Assembly: GCF_000815065.1 (NCBI RefSeq)
Contig: NZ_CP007585.1
Coordinates: forward strand, 62,001-126,000
Source of the DNA: Mesomycoplasma flocculare ATCC 27399
GTDB lineage: Bacteria > Bacillota_I > Bacilli_A > Mycoplasmatales > Metamycoplasmataceae
Length of the DNA stretch: 64,000 bases
Reading direction: 5' to 3'
The position numbers and the translations under genes were made by a program. The notes below the pieces were generated by a model. The model was not told the DNA's origin. It saw only the letters and a program-made list of their open reading frames with translations, and ran no database searches. Of the stretch, positions 36,267 through 45,288 are shown piece by piece. The first letter of the stretch is position 1, and each line of letters begins with the position of its first letter.

Positions 36267-36341
<75 letters not shown>

Positions 36342-36416
36342 ATATGAAAATTAAACGAAAATATGATATTTATTTATAACCTTTTTTAGCATTTTTTATT
36401 AAAAAAAAGTTATAAA

Positions 36417-36507
36417 TGGCGGGCAATGAGGGATTCGAACCCCCGCGGGCTTTCACACCCCTGCCAGTTTTCAAGACTAGTCCCTTCAGCCACTTGGGTA
36501 ATTGCCC
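36417..36507 (-). tRNA. tRNA-Ser (TGA)
   Basis: 91 nt with the long variable arm of serine tRNAs; acceptor GGGCAAT/ATTGCCC, discriminator G, anticodon loop with TGA. CCA encoded. Confidence 0.95.
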
Positions 36508-36511
36508 GTTT

Positions 36512-36587
36512 TGGTGGATCTAACTGGATTCGAACCAATGACCAACCGGTTATGAGCCGGATGCTCTAACCGCTGAGCTATAGATCC
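36512..36587 (-). tRNA. tRNA-Ile2 (CAT, expected lysidine-modified)
   Basis: Loop CTCATAA with acceptor GGATCTA/TAGATCC matches tRNA-Ile(CAT) rather than elongator tRNA-Met. TilS would convert C34 to lysidine so that it reads AUA, a common codon in this A+T-rich genome. The Ile/Met assignment rests on resemblance and is less certain than the cloverleaf. Confidence 0.82.
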
Positions 36588-36629
36588 AGATTTGATTTTT
36601 TATAATTTAAAAAAAATAAATAAAATAGC

Positions 36630-36706
36630 TGGTGGCTCCAAGGAGATTCGAACTCATGACCTTCCGGGTATGAACCGGATGCTCTAACCAACTGAGCTAT
36701 AGAGCC
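36630..36706 (-). tRNA. tRNA-Met, elongator (CAT)
   Basis: 77 nt, acceptor GGCTCTA/TGGAGCC, anticodon loop TTCATAC as in Bacillus elongator tRNA-Met. Encoded CCA. Third CAT-anticodon gene in the cluster. Confidence 0.85.
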
Positions 36707-36708
36707 AA

Positions 36709-36785
36709 TGGTGGAGAGGAAGGGAGTCGAACCCTCTACCTCCTGCGTGCAAAACAGGCGCTCTAGCCAGATGAGCTACCCCCCC
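36709..36785 (-). tRNA. tRNA-Ala (TGC)
   Basis: 77 nt; loop TTTGCAC (TGC). The acceptor GGGGGGG/CCTCTCC contains G3-U70, the alanine identity pair. CCA encoded. Confidence 0.95.
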
Positions 36786-36788
36786 AAA

Positions 36789-36865
36789 TGGTGAAGAAGA
36801 CAGGATTTGAACCTGCGACCACTACGTCCCAAACGTAGCGCTCTGCCAAGCTGAGCTACTTCTCC
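36789..36865 (-). tRNA. tRNA-Pro (TGG)
   Basis: 77 nt; anticodon stem CTACG/CGTAG, loop TTTGGGA (TGG), encoded CCA. Confidence 0.95.
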
Positions 36866-36931
36866 AAGCTATAATTATACATTAATTTTTTAAAAAGGCA
36901 AACTTTTTTATTTTTTTGAAAAAATAAAAAA

Positions 36932-37008
36932 TGGCGATCACGAGAGGATTCGAACCTCTGACCACAAGCTTAGAAGGCTCGTGCTCTATCCTACTGAGCT
37001 ACGTGACC
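36932..37008 (-). tRNA. tRNA-Arg (TCT)
   Basis: 77 nt; anticodon stem CGAGC/GCTTG, loop CTTCTAA (TCT), discriminator G, encoded CCA. First gene of the minus-strand cluster Arg-Pro-Ala-Met-Ile-Ser-fMet-Asp-Phe. Confidence 0.95.
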
Positions 37009-37078
37009 ACACTTAAAAATTGTATCATAAAAATTGTATCATATTTTTTAATTGCATTTTATAATTTATGTATAAAAT

Positions 37079-37897
37079 ATGAAAATAAATTGATTTCCTG
37101 GGCACATGGCAAAGAGCCTTAATAATTTGTCAAAAAAAGCAAGAATAATAGACATTTTTATAATAGTTGTTGATGCCCGTGCACCAATTTCCAGTATAAA
37201 TGATGAGTTTTTAAAATTTATTTCCAATAAGTTTTTGTTAGTTGTGGTTACAAAAATTGATTTAGGAGATAGTGAGAAATTCCTTGAAATTAAAAATTTT
37301 TTCGAGCAAAAAAATTTCTTTGTATTATTTCTAAATTTGAAAAATAATACAAGCAAAAACATAATTATATCACAATTAAATTATATTTTTAAATTAAAAC
37401 AAAAAAAACAAAAAGCAAAATTTGAAACACCAAGCCTAAAAATTTTTGTGCTCGGGATGCCAAATACAGGAAAGTCAACTTTAATAAATTTAGTTACAAA
37501 TTCGCGGCTTAAAGTTGGAAACCAGCCCGGAATTACACGAAATAATCAGTGGATTAGCTCAGGAAAATTTCTTTTTCTTGACACTCCGGGAATTTTGCCA
37601 CCTAAAATCGAAAATCAAAAAATAGCATTAAAATTGGCGCTTATTGGTTTAATAAAGCAAGAGATAATCGATTTAAATTTCCTTTTTTTTGAAGCTTATA
37701 AATTAATTTCAGAATTATATCCAAATTTGATAAAAGATTTAGATATAAAACCTGCTGAAAATGAGGCTGAAATTACTAAAAATTTGTCAAAATTAGCGGA
37801 GATTAAACACTTTAAAGATAAAAATGGGTTAGATCTTATCCGATGTCAAATTTGGTTTTTGAATTATATTAGACAACAAAAAATTACCCTAGATTAA
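37079..37897 (+). CDS. rbgA: ribosome biogenesis GTPase YlqF/RbgA
   Basis: Circularly permuted GTPase required for late 50S assembly. 272 residues. The N-terminus INWFPGHMAKS is the family signature and is only complete when the UGA at 37091 is Trp. Motif order is permuted: G4 TKID (about 60-63) precedes G1 GMPNTGKS, then the G2 threonine in GITRNNQW and G3 DTPGILPPK. The helical C-terminal domain is present. The start ATG at 37079 overlaps no other gene; the tRNA cluster lies upstream on the other strand. Confidence 0.96.
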
Positions 37898-37928
37898 TTC
37901 TTTTAATACTAAACTTATAAAAATATGA

Positions 37929-37934
37929 TATAAT
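37929..37934 (+). promoter_or_regulatory. -10 box of the ZIP-type transporter gene
   Basis: TATAAT 34 bp before the proposed start. AGAGAG at 37951-37956 could serve as ribosome-binding site. Confidence 0.55.
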
Positions 37935-37967
37935 TCTTGCTAATTTGTGTAGAGAGTTGGTAACAAT

Positions 37968-38861
37968 ATTTTTTATTTTGATCCTTCAAATTTTTATTTA
38001 TCTCTTTTTATAAATTTAGTAGTTTTTCTTTTAATAATTCTTGCAGTTCCAATTTTTCTTGTTTTATTAGTTGCTTTTGTAAAACCGCGAATTAAAGCAA
38101 CATCAAACATTTATCTTTATTCATTAAGCGCCGGACTTTTATTGATGGTTGCAACCGTTGGGCTTATTCAAGAAGGTTTTCATGGCGCTGAAAATTTTGC
38201 CCATAAATTTGAAAGTGAGGAAAATTTATATAAAATTTTAATAATAGGTGGCGGCGCGCTTTTTGGACTTACCAGCGTTTTTATTGCCCGGTGATTTTTT
38301 ATTAAAATTTTTAAAGTCGAATTACACTCAGATCATAAAAAACACGATCATAACGATCATATTGTCAACTTTTCTGATGTTGATAGCCCAAAATCAGCCT
38401 GACTTGCGATACTACTTTTGTTATCACATAGAACCATCGATGGTTTTATTTTGGGGTCAGTAATTGCAAGATTCACTGCCGGAGATAGTATAAATTGATA
38501 TTTAATCGGAACTTTTGTTGCTCATATGATAATTGAAATTCTAATAATTCATTATCGGCAAGTTCAATATGGGCAAACCATCAAAAAATCAGTAACTTAT
38601 AACTTAATTACAACATTAATTTTAGTCCCAATAATTACGCTTGGCGCTTTTTTGAACCGTTTTTTTATTCAAACTGGCTGATTAATTCCGTTTTTTAATG
38701 TTTCAGGTGGAGCAATTTTAAGTTTTGTTGTAATAATTGAACTAGTTCCTGAATTTATTCATTTAAGAAATAACCCTTCTTTTCAGTGAAATTTTTCGCT
38801 TTTCTTGTTTGCGCTTGGAATTATTATAGCTCTTATAATTCTGGTTTTGCATCAGCACTAA
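37968..38861 (+). CDS. ZIP-family metal transporter (unusual start codon)
   Basis: About 297 residues, recoverable only with UGA=Trp (at least six). Eight hydrophobic helices are visible with a His-rich cytosolic loop (HSDHKKHDHNDHI) between TM3 and TM4. TM4 carries LLSHRTIDGFILGS where ZIP proteins have HNFPEG, and TM5 carries VAHMIIEI where HExxH is usual. SGGAILSFVVIIELVPEFIH matches a later ZIP helix. The metal site therefore departs from the standard. The frame is open from 37953 and has no ATG, GTG or TTG before TM1; I propose ATT at 37968, 11 bp after AGAGAG. Stop TAA at 38859-38861, then a terminator. Confidence 0.78.
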
Positions 38862-38877
38862 AAATTAATTAACATAA

Positions 38878-38904
38878 AAAACCCTATAAATTTATAGAGT
38901 TTTT
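38878..38904 (+). terminator. terminator after the ZIP-type gene
   Basis: AAAACCCTATAAA pairs with TTTATAGAGTTTTT with one mismatch; a T-run ends it. Confidence 0.7.
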
Positions 38905-39022
38905 GAAAAATAGATATTAAATTATCTTTAAGAAAAACTAAAAAAATAAATACTAATTTTTGTTTTTTTAGTAAAAATAACATGAAAAATTTTCAAAATT
39001 ACTTAAAATTTAAAAAATTTCA

Positions 39023-39042
39023 TTTTTTTTTTTTTTTTTTTT
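39023..39042. repeat. homopolymer tract of 20 T
   Basis: Twenty uninterrupted T residues, ending 21 bp before the -10 box of the small RNA at 39071. Tracts of this length change size by slippage, and this one sits where it would alter -35/UP geometry. Confidence 0.95.
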
Positions 39043-39063
39043 GAAATAAAAAAATGATACAAT

Positions 39064-39069
39064 TATACT
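39064..39069 (+). promoter_or_regulatory. -10 box of the small RNA gene
   Basis: TATACT immediately before the structured RNA. Confidence 0.6.
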
Positions 39070-39070
39070 C

Positions 39071-39192
39071 GAGTTGCCGAAAGGTAGAATATGCTTTGGT
39101 TTTGTTCAAACCGCTCAAATGAACTTCTCTGACTTCACAGTTGTAGTTAAAGCAAAAAACTGTGCCACCAAATTTGTTATTTGGTGGTTTTT
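39071..39192 (+). ncRNA. structured small RNA, about 120 nt, possible pseudoknot
   Basis: No protein frame fits here, but the region has a -10 box, dense complementarity and a strong terminator. Helices visible: TTGCC-GAAA-GGTAG (GNRA tetraloop, 39074-39087); GGTTT/AAACC (39098-39112); CACAGTT (39136-39142) with AACTGTG (39158-39164); TGCTTT (39092-39097) with AAAGCA (39149-39154), which crosses the previous helix and so makes a pseudoknot. The terminator is a perfect 9-bp hairpin (CCACCAAAT/ATTTGGTGG, 39165-39187) plus T-run. It does not match 4.5S RNA, tmRNA or RNase P RNA. Relation to the MCS4-type mycoplasma RNA could be tested. It ends 16 bp from the convergent uvrA stop. Confidence 0.75.
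39165..39192 (+). terminator. terminator of the small RNA
   Basis: CCACCAAAT and ATTTGGTGG form a perfect 9-bp stem with a 5-nt loop followed by TTTTT. On the minus strand it lies just beyond uvrA and may also end that transcript. Confidence 0.9.
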
Positions 39193-39207
39193 ATTTTAAA
39201 AACATTT

Positions 39208-42051
39208 TTATTTTGTGTTTAAAATTGTTTTCAAATAAATTCCTGTGTAGGATTCTTTAACTTTTGCAACAGCTTCTGGGGTTCCTTTGGCAATAATTTG
39301 TCCTCCATCATCTCCGCCGTTCGGGCCTAAATCAATAATATAATCAGCTACTTTAATTATTTCTAAATTATGCTCGATCACTATTATACTATCACCGTTG
39401 TCAACAATTCGGTTCAAGACTTTGATTAAATTTGCTACATCATAATTATGCAGCCCGGTTGTTGGTTCGTCAAGAACAAAAAGCGATTTTCCTGTTGGTT
39501 TTTTTTGTAAAAAAGTTGCTAATTTTATTCTTTGGGCCTCTCCACCAGATAAAGTAACTGCCGATTGACCAAGTTTTATATAGCCAAGACCGACATCAAC
39601 TAAAGTTTGTAATTTTATGACAATTTTAGGCCAATGGTGAAAAAATTCAAGTGCGGCTAAAACTGTTAAATCAAGAATATCTGCAATTGTTTTTCCGTGA
39701 AAACGGATTTGCAGCACGTCAGGTTTGTAGCGTTTTCCTTGACAATGATCACATAAAACGTAAATATCGGGCATAAAATGCATTTCAATTTTAATTTGCC
39801 CATCTCCTTGGCATTTATCACATCGCCCTGCTTGTAAATTGAAAGAAAATTTCGATTTTGAAAATCCTAGTGCTCTAGCTTGTTCAGTGTTTGCAAAAAC
39901 TTCGCGAATATCATCAAAAACTGAAGTATAAGTTGCTGGGTTTGAACGCGGAGTTCGCCCAATCGGGCTTTGGTTAATTGCAATCAGCTTATCAATATTA
40001 AAAAGACCTTTAATTTCGGCACATTTTCCTATTCGAATATTTGTTGCGCCAAGATGTTTTGAAACCGCATTCACTATAATTTGGTTTACTAATGTTGATT
40101 TACCAGAACCTGAAACACCAGAGACAACGACAAATTTACCTAAAGGGATGTTGATATTAATGTTTTTTAAATTATTTTCGCTTGCTTTTTCGATAATGAT
40201 AAATTGTCCATTACCAATCCGACGTTTTTTTGGAATTTGAATTTCTAATTTTTTTGTTAAAAACTGACCTGTAATTGATTTTGGTTCGTTTTCAATATCA
40301 TTTATTGAACCGGCCGCAACTAAAAAACCGCCTTCCTCTCCGGCTTTTGGGCCAATATCGACAAGATAATCGGCAGCTAAAATTGTTTCAAAATCATGTT
40401 CGACAACAATTAAACTATTCCCGATTTCCACCATTTTTTTTAAGGTTGCAATTAATTTGTCATTATCTTTTTGGTGCAGACCAATTGAAGGCTCATCAAG
40501 GACATAAAGAATTCCTGTTAGTTGCGAACCAACTTGGCTCGCAAGTCGAATTCGTTGCGATTCACCACCTGATAAAGTTGAGGCCGATCGATTTAAATTT
40601 AAATATTCAAGCCCAACGTTAGCTAAAAATGAGAGGCGAGATTTGATTTCGCCAAGAATCAAAGTAGAAATTTTTTCGTCAAATTCAGTTAATTTAAGAT
40701 TTTTAAAAAAAATTATTAAATCTTTTATTGATAGCTGAGATAACTGAAAAATATTATAATTCTCTAGCAAAACAGCAAGTGCGTAATTATTTAATCTTGC
40801 ACCTTGACAGGAGCTGCAAGGAAATTCAGACATCATTTTTTTAAATCATAGCCGTAAGTCTTCGCTGGATGTTTCTCAGAATTTACGCTGGATTTTGTTA
40901 AGAATTCCCTCAATTGGTCGAAAATAGTCATATCTTTTACCGCTTTCTGAAATTAGGAAGTAATTTAGTGATTTATTTGTTCCATATTTAATCATCTCAA
41001 GTTGCTTTTTTGTCATTTTGTTGATTTTTAAATCTGTTGGAATCTCAAAATAATCCAGTAAAATTTTAAATTCTTGTCATTCAAGTGATTTTGTGTTTAC
41101 TGATTTTCCAAAATATTTAATTGCCCCTTGATTTATAGTTAAATTTTTATCAGGGACGATAAGATCAAAGTCAGCTTCTAAATTAGTTCCTAAACCCTTA
41201 CATGTTTTGCACATTCCATAAGGCGAATTAAAAGAAAAAAGGCGGTTTTCGAGATTGGGCATCTCAAAATCACCAAATGGACAAGCTTGTAATTTTGAAA
41301 ATCTAACAGTCTCAGAATTCTCAAATTCGCAAAGCGCAATTCCCTTCCCAAGTTCAAATGCAATTTCAAGGGCTGTTTGGAGTCTGCTTTTTTCTTCATT
41401 TTCTAGCAAAAATCTGTCAATTACAACCCAAATTGTATGTTTTTGTTTGGGATTGAGATTAATTTCATCTGCAAGATAATAAAAAGAATTATTAATTTTT
41501 GCGCGCAGAAAACCTTGATTTTTAAGGCTTTCAATTAAATTTCGGTGGCTACCTTTTTCCATTTCCACAACTGGAGCCATAATAATAAGTCTTGTTTTCG
41601 GCGGTCAAGATAAAATTGTTGCTAAAATTGTCACAATTTTTTGCGCAACAATTTCAACCTTATGATTAGGGCAAAAAGGTTTTCCGATTTTTGCATACAA
41701 AAGCCGAAAATAATCGTATATTTCTGTGATAGTTCCAACAGTTGAACGCGGATTATTATGACTTGTTTTTTGTTCTACAGAAATTGTTGGCGAAAGCCCA
41801 TAAATTGCTTCAACTTTTGGTTTTTTTGTGCCGCCTAAAAATTGCCGTGCATAAGGACTTAAAGAATCGATATACCGACGCTTTCCTTCTTCATAAATTG
41901 TGTTAAATGCTAGCGAAGATTTACCAGAACCTGAAAGACCTGTGAAAACAACAAGTTTATTTTTTGGGATTACAAGGTCAATGTTTTTCAAATTGTTTTC
42001 GCGAGCTCCTTTAATGTAAATAAAATTGTGTGTATCTTTATTTTTAAGCAT
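39208..42051 (-). CDS. uvrA: excinuclease ABC subunit A
   Basis: Damage-recognition ATPase of nucleotide excision repair, 947 residues, full length. UGA=Trp joins three standard-code pieces. First ATPase: [16 protein letters not shown]; zinc fingers with CKTCKGLG and, in the second half, CDKCQGDGQ ... CDHCQGKRY; signature [17 protein letters not shown]; Walker [11 protein letters not shown]. Second ATPase: [25 protein letters not shown] and [10 protein letters not shown]. Start ATG at 42051. RNase J lies 44 bp upstream on the same strand, so they may be cotranscribed. Confidence 0.98.
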
Positions 42052-42095
42052 TTTTTGATTTTTCTTTTAGTTTTTATATAAGGGAAATTATTTTT

Positions 42096-44561
42096 TTATT
42101 CATCTTTATTTTTTAAAGATTGGATGTTAAGAGGCTTTTTGATGTTTTTTAAATTTTTTTTATTTGGATTTGTACTAATTTCGATATTTTTTGTAAAAAA
42201 AGCTCTATTTGTTTTGCGTTTTTTTATTGTAGAAAAACTTTTTTTTATCAAGTCAAATTGTAAATTTTTAGAATAATTGGCATTTTTTGTAGTAATTAGA
42301 GACAAATTTTTTAGGTTTAGCAAGTTATTCTTCTGAATTTTATCACGGTTTTCATAGTTTGTTTTTAATTTTGAGTTTTTATCAATTCCAGATTTTTTAG
42401 TTATTTTAGAATTATTCATAATTGTATTATTTGATTTAGTGACTGAAAATTTTGAAGAACTTGATGATGGAAAAACTTGATGTTGACTGGTTGGCTTGGC
42501 AGATTTTATTGAATATTTTTCAATTGTACTGGCGTTTTTATTGGATTTTTTCAATAAAGTGCGAGAATCTTTTTCTAATTTATTAGTCTTTAAATTTTCT
42601 TTTTTAGAAGAAATTACATTATTGTCTACTTTTTTTTCAAAATCTTGTATTTGTGTTTGTCTGCTATAATTTTTTATAGATTTTTTCAAAATTGTAATAT
42701 TTGAATCGATTTGGTTTTTAGTTTTATCCTGTTTTAGTTGGCCTTTCGTTGGTATAACAACATTAGTATTTGCCAGTTTTAATGATTTTAGTTTCGAATT
42801 AGTTTCGAATTTATTAGCTTCTAAATTATGAGCCACATATTTTTCTGTGTTTTTCTCCCGAAAATAATTAATAAAATCAATTTTTTGATCAACATAAATA
42901 ATTTTTGTTAAAATCACTGGCTTTCAACGCTTTGTTCTATGAAAATATGAACTAAGGCGGTTTTTTATTAACTGTTTAATTTGTGGTATAGATCATTTTT
43001 GATATTTTTCAATAAAATATCTAACAGAAGAAAAACAAAGTCGGCGAATTTCTGCTATAATCTGACTACCATTTCGGATTGAAAAAGTCCCCTTTGTAAT
43101 AATAGAAATTCGCCCACTAATTAAATTCTTTTGCTTATCAATTGGTATTAAAATAAAAACAAAGCCATTTTCGCGCATTTCTTGTCGCTCATTAATAATT
43201 CGCGAATTATCACGGGAAATTGTCTCGCCATCAATATAAATGGGATCGCAAGGAATTTTTTCTGCAGTTTTATAAATTTCTTGGTCAACCATTTTAAAAA
43301 CTTGCCCGTTTTCTGCAATAATTACATTTTTTGGGTCAATTCCCGATTCAATAGCGGTTTGGGAATGCGCAACTGACATTCTATATTCACCATGATAAGG
43401 GAAAAAGTACTTTGGTTTTGTTAATTGAAAAATTTTTTCATGTTCCGCTTTATAAGCATGTCCGGAAGTGTGAAGATAACCATCTGGTCCATTTTCTTTA
43501 ATAATTGCGCTTAGTTTGTAAAGTCTGTTAATTAAATGCTCAATTTTAATTTTGTTTCCGGGAATTGGCGAGGAAGAAAAAATAATCATATCTTGTGGCT
43601 CGATACTAATTTTTGGATGTTTTTTGTTAGACATTCTATCAAGAGCGGCAAGTTGTTCGCCTTGTGAGCCGGTTGTTAGAATTAGCATCTGATTTTCTTC
43701 AACACCGTTTAAATTTTTTCCTAGAAAAGCATCATCTGGAACATTAATATAACCTGAACGGCGTCCGATATTAATTCCATTTATCATCGAGCGTCCAAAA
43801 ACAAGAATTTTTTTCCCTAATTTAATCCCGATTTCGATTAGAGCTTTAATTCTAGTTAAATTAGAGGCGAAAGCAGTAATAATAATTTTTCGTGTTGCTG
43901 CTCGCATATGCATTTCAATATCAGCAAGAATATCACGTTCTGAAGGTGAATGATTTGCTCGCATTGCGTTTGTTGAATCCGAAAAAAGCACTGTTAATTT
44001 TTGATTACCAATTTCTTTTAGCTTTTCAAAATCGGTATAATTTCCAATTGGTGTATAATCAAAACGGAAATCCCCGGTGCACATAATTGAACCATGTTGC
44101 GAACTAATTCTGATTCCAAAGGCATCAGGAATTGAGTGTTGCGCAGTCCAAAAATCGATACTCAAACTTTCAAAACGATAAACATCGTTTTTGTTAATTT
44201 CAATAAAATTAACTTTTGGATTAATTTTTTGGTCGTCAAACTTAGCTTTTAAATATTCAATGGCGATTTTTGGCGCAAAAATTTTTTTGATATTAACTTC
44301 TTGAACTAAATAAATAATTCCACCAATATGATCTTCATGACCATGAGTTATAAAAAGACCACGTATTTTTGCTTGTTTTTTTTGCAAATAATGGTAATTT
44401 GGGACCATTCCTTTAATTCCAGTTAAAAAAAGATTGGCGAATTTGATACCAGCATCAATTATTACAATATCAAAATCATCTTCGATAATTAAAGTGGACT
44501 TACCAATTTCTTGCATGCCGCCGAGGCCAAAAAATCGAGTTGGATTAACATTTAAGGACAT
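42096..44561 (-). CDS. rnj: ribonuclease J with long low-complexity C-terminal extension
   Basis: Metallo-beta-lactamase/beta-CASP RNase for mRNA decay and 5' processing. Zinc motif THGHEDHIGG (about 76-85), GDFRFDYTPIG, a beta-CASP block with TTGSQGEQLAAL and GHAYKAEHEKIF, and PYHGEYRM. After the core (about 1-522) a UGA=Trp leads into the normal C-terminal domain (IKNRLSSYFHRTKRWKPVILTKI), ending near residue 560. The frame then continues for about 260 residues that are Lys/Asn/Ser/Thr-rich, with no fold visible. RNase J is usually about 555 residues. A standard-code reader would call the tail a separate gene. Total 821 residues. Confidence 0.93.
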
Positions 44562-44779
44562 AATTTTCCTGTCTGGATTATTTTTTGAATTTTTTTGAAA
44601 AAAATTTAAAATTTTATAATTGAACTTAATAATATAATAATAGTCTTCATTTTCTATTTTGAGTTATTAAAAACGAAAATTTAAAACTAAATAATTTTTT
44701 AACTTTAAAATCATTTAGATAAAGTTAAATCGGATATTCAAACAAATTTTAACAAATTTTTTTAAAAAAAATGCAAATT

Positions 44780-45124
44780 TTACTTTTTACAAACACGAAT
44801 TGTTGCTGGTTTTTGCAAATTTATATTAAATTGAGAGGAATAATGTTTTAAACTATCCAAAATTTGCTCATAAATATGACCAAATCCAATGCCTGCAATT
44901 AAATTAATACATCTTATCTTTGAATTATAATTATTTAGTTCAAAGATAAGATTTTCAACAATGGCTGTTGTTTTTTGGCTATCAAAGCCGTGAAAGTCGA
45001 AACTTTTTTCATTATAAGGATAAAAATTCTCTATATTCTGCTCAGAATCAGAATTTTCAACAGTTTCTAAGATTCTATCTCAATCACCAAAGTGAATTTT
45101 TTTTGATTTTTTGCTAAAGTTCAT
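44780..45124 (-). CDS. small Smr-like protein
   Basis: 114 residues, visible with one UGA=Trp near the N-terminus (HFGDWDRILE). The C-terminal 75 residues resemble an Smr domain: FDFHGFDSQKTTAIVENLIFEL matches the LDLHG...A...L entry, and INLIAGIGFGHIYEQILDSLK matches the I..IHGKG.G.L...V strand-loop-helix, but the usual HGKGTG is AGIGFG. A short acidic N-terminal extension is present. Smr domains bind or cut RNA/DNA in other proteins; activity here is uncertain. Starts ATG at 45124, ends TAA at 44780-44782. Confidence 0.72.
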
Positions 45125-45211
45125 TATTTTGTTTGCTTAAATTTCATGGGCTAAAATGGGTAAAAAATAAATTATTATTTAAATACCAGAATCTTAACTT
45201 AATAATTATAC

Positions 45212-45217
45212 TATAAT
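45212..45217 (+). promoter_or_regulatory. -10 box candidate for the DUF2130 gene
   Basis: TATAAT 71 bp before the ATG at 45289; the leader would contain the A16 tract. A nearer GATAAAAT at 45272-45279 is an alternative that would make a nearly leaderless mRNA. Confidence 0.45.
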
Positions 45218-45254
45218 TTTAATATTTTTTTAAACAATCACTCTTTCCTTTTCC

Positions 45255-45270
45255 AAAAAAAAAAAAAAAA
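45255..45270. repeat. homopolymer tract of 16 A
   Basis: Sixteen uninterrupted A residues, 18 bp before the DUF2130-type gene start. Long A tracts near promoters drive phase variation of surface genes in M. hyorhinis; whether this one matters is unknown. Confidence 0.95.
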
Positions 45271-45288
45271 TGATAAAATTAAAACAAT

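Noticed and set aside
36931-37122. 63-residue plus-strand frame
   Set aside because: It starts inside tRNA-Arg on the opposite strand and overlaps the rbgA start in another frame.
38248-38463. 71-residue frame over the ZIP-type gene
   Set aside because: It is a shadow; the ZIP frame explains eight membrane helices and the His-rich loop.
42096-42917. A separate Lys/Asn-rich gene downstream of RNase J
   Set aside because: It is in frame with RNase J across a TGA (Trp), and the normal RNase J C-terminal domain crosses the supposed boundary.
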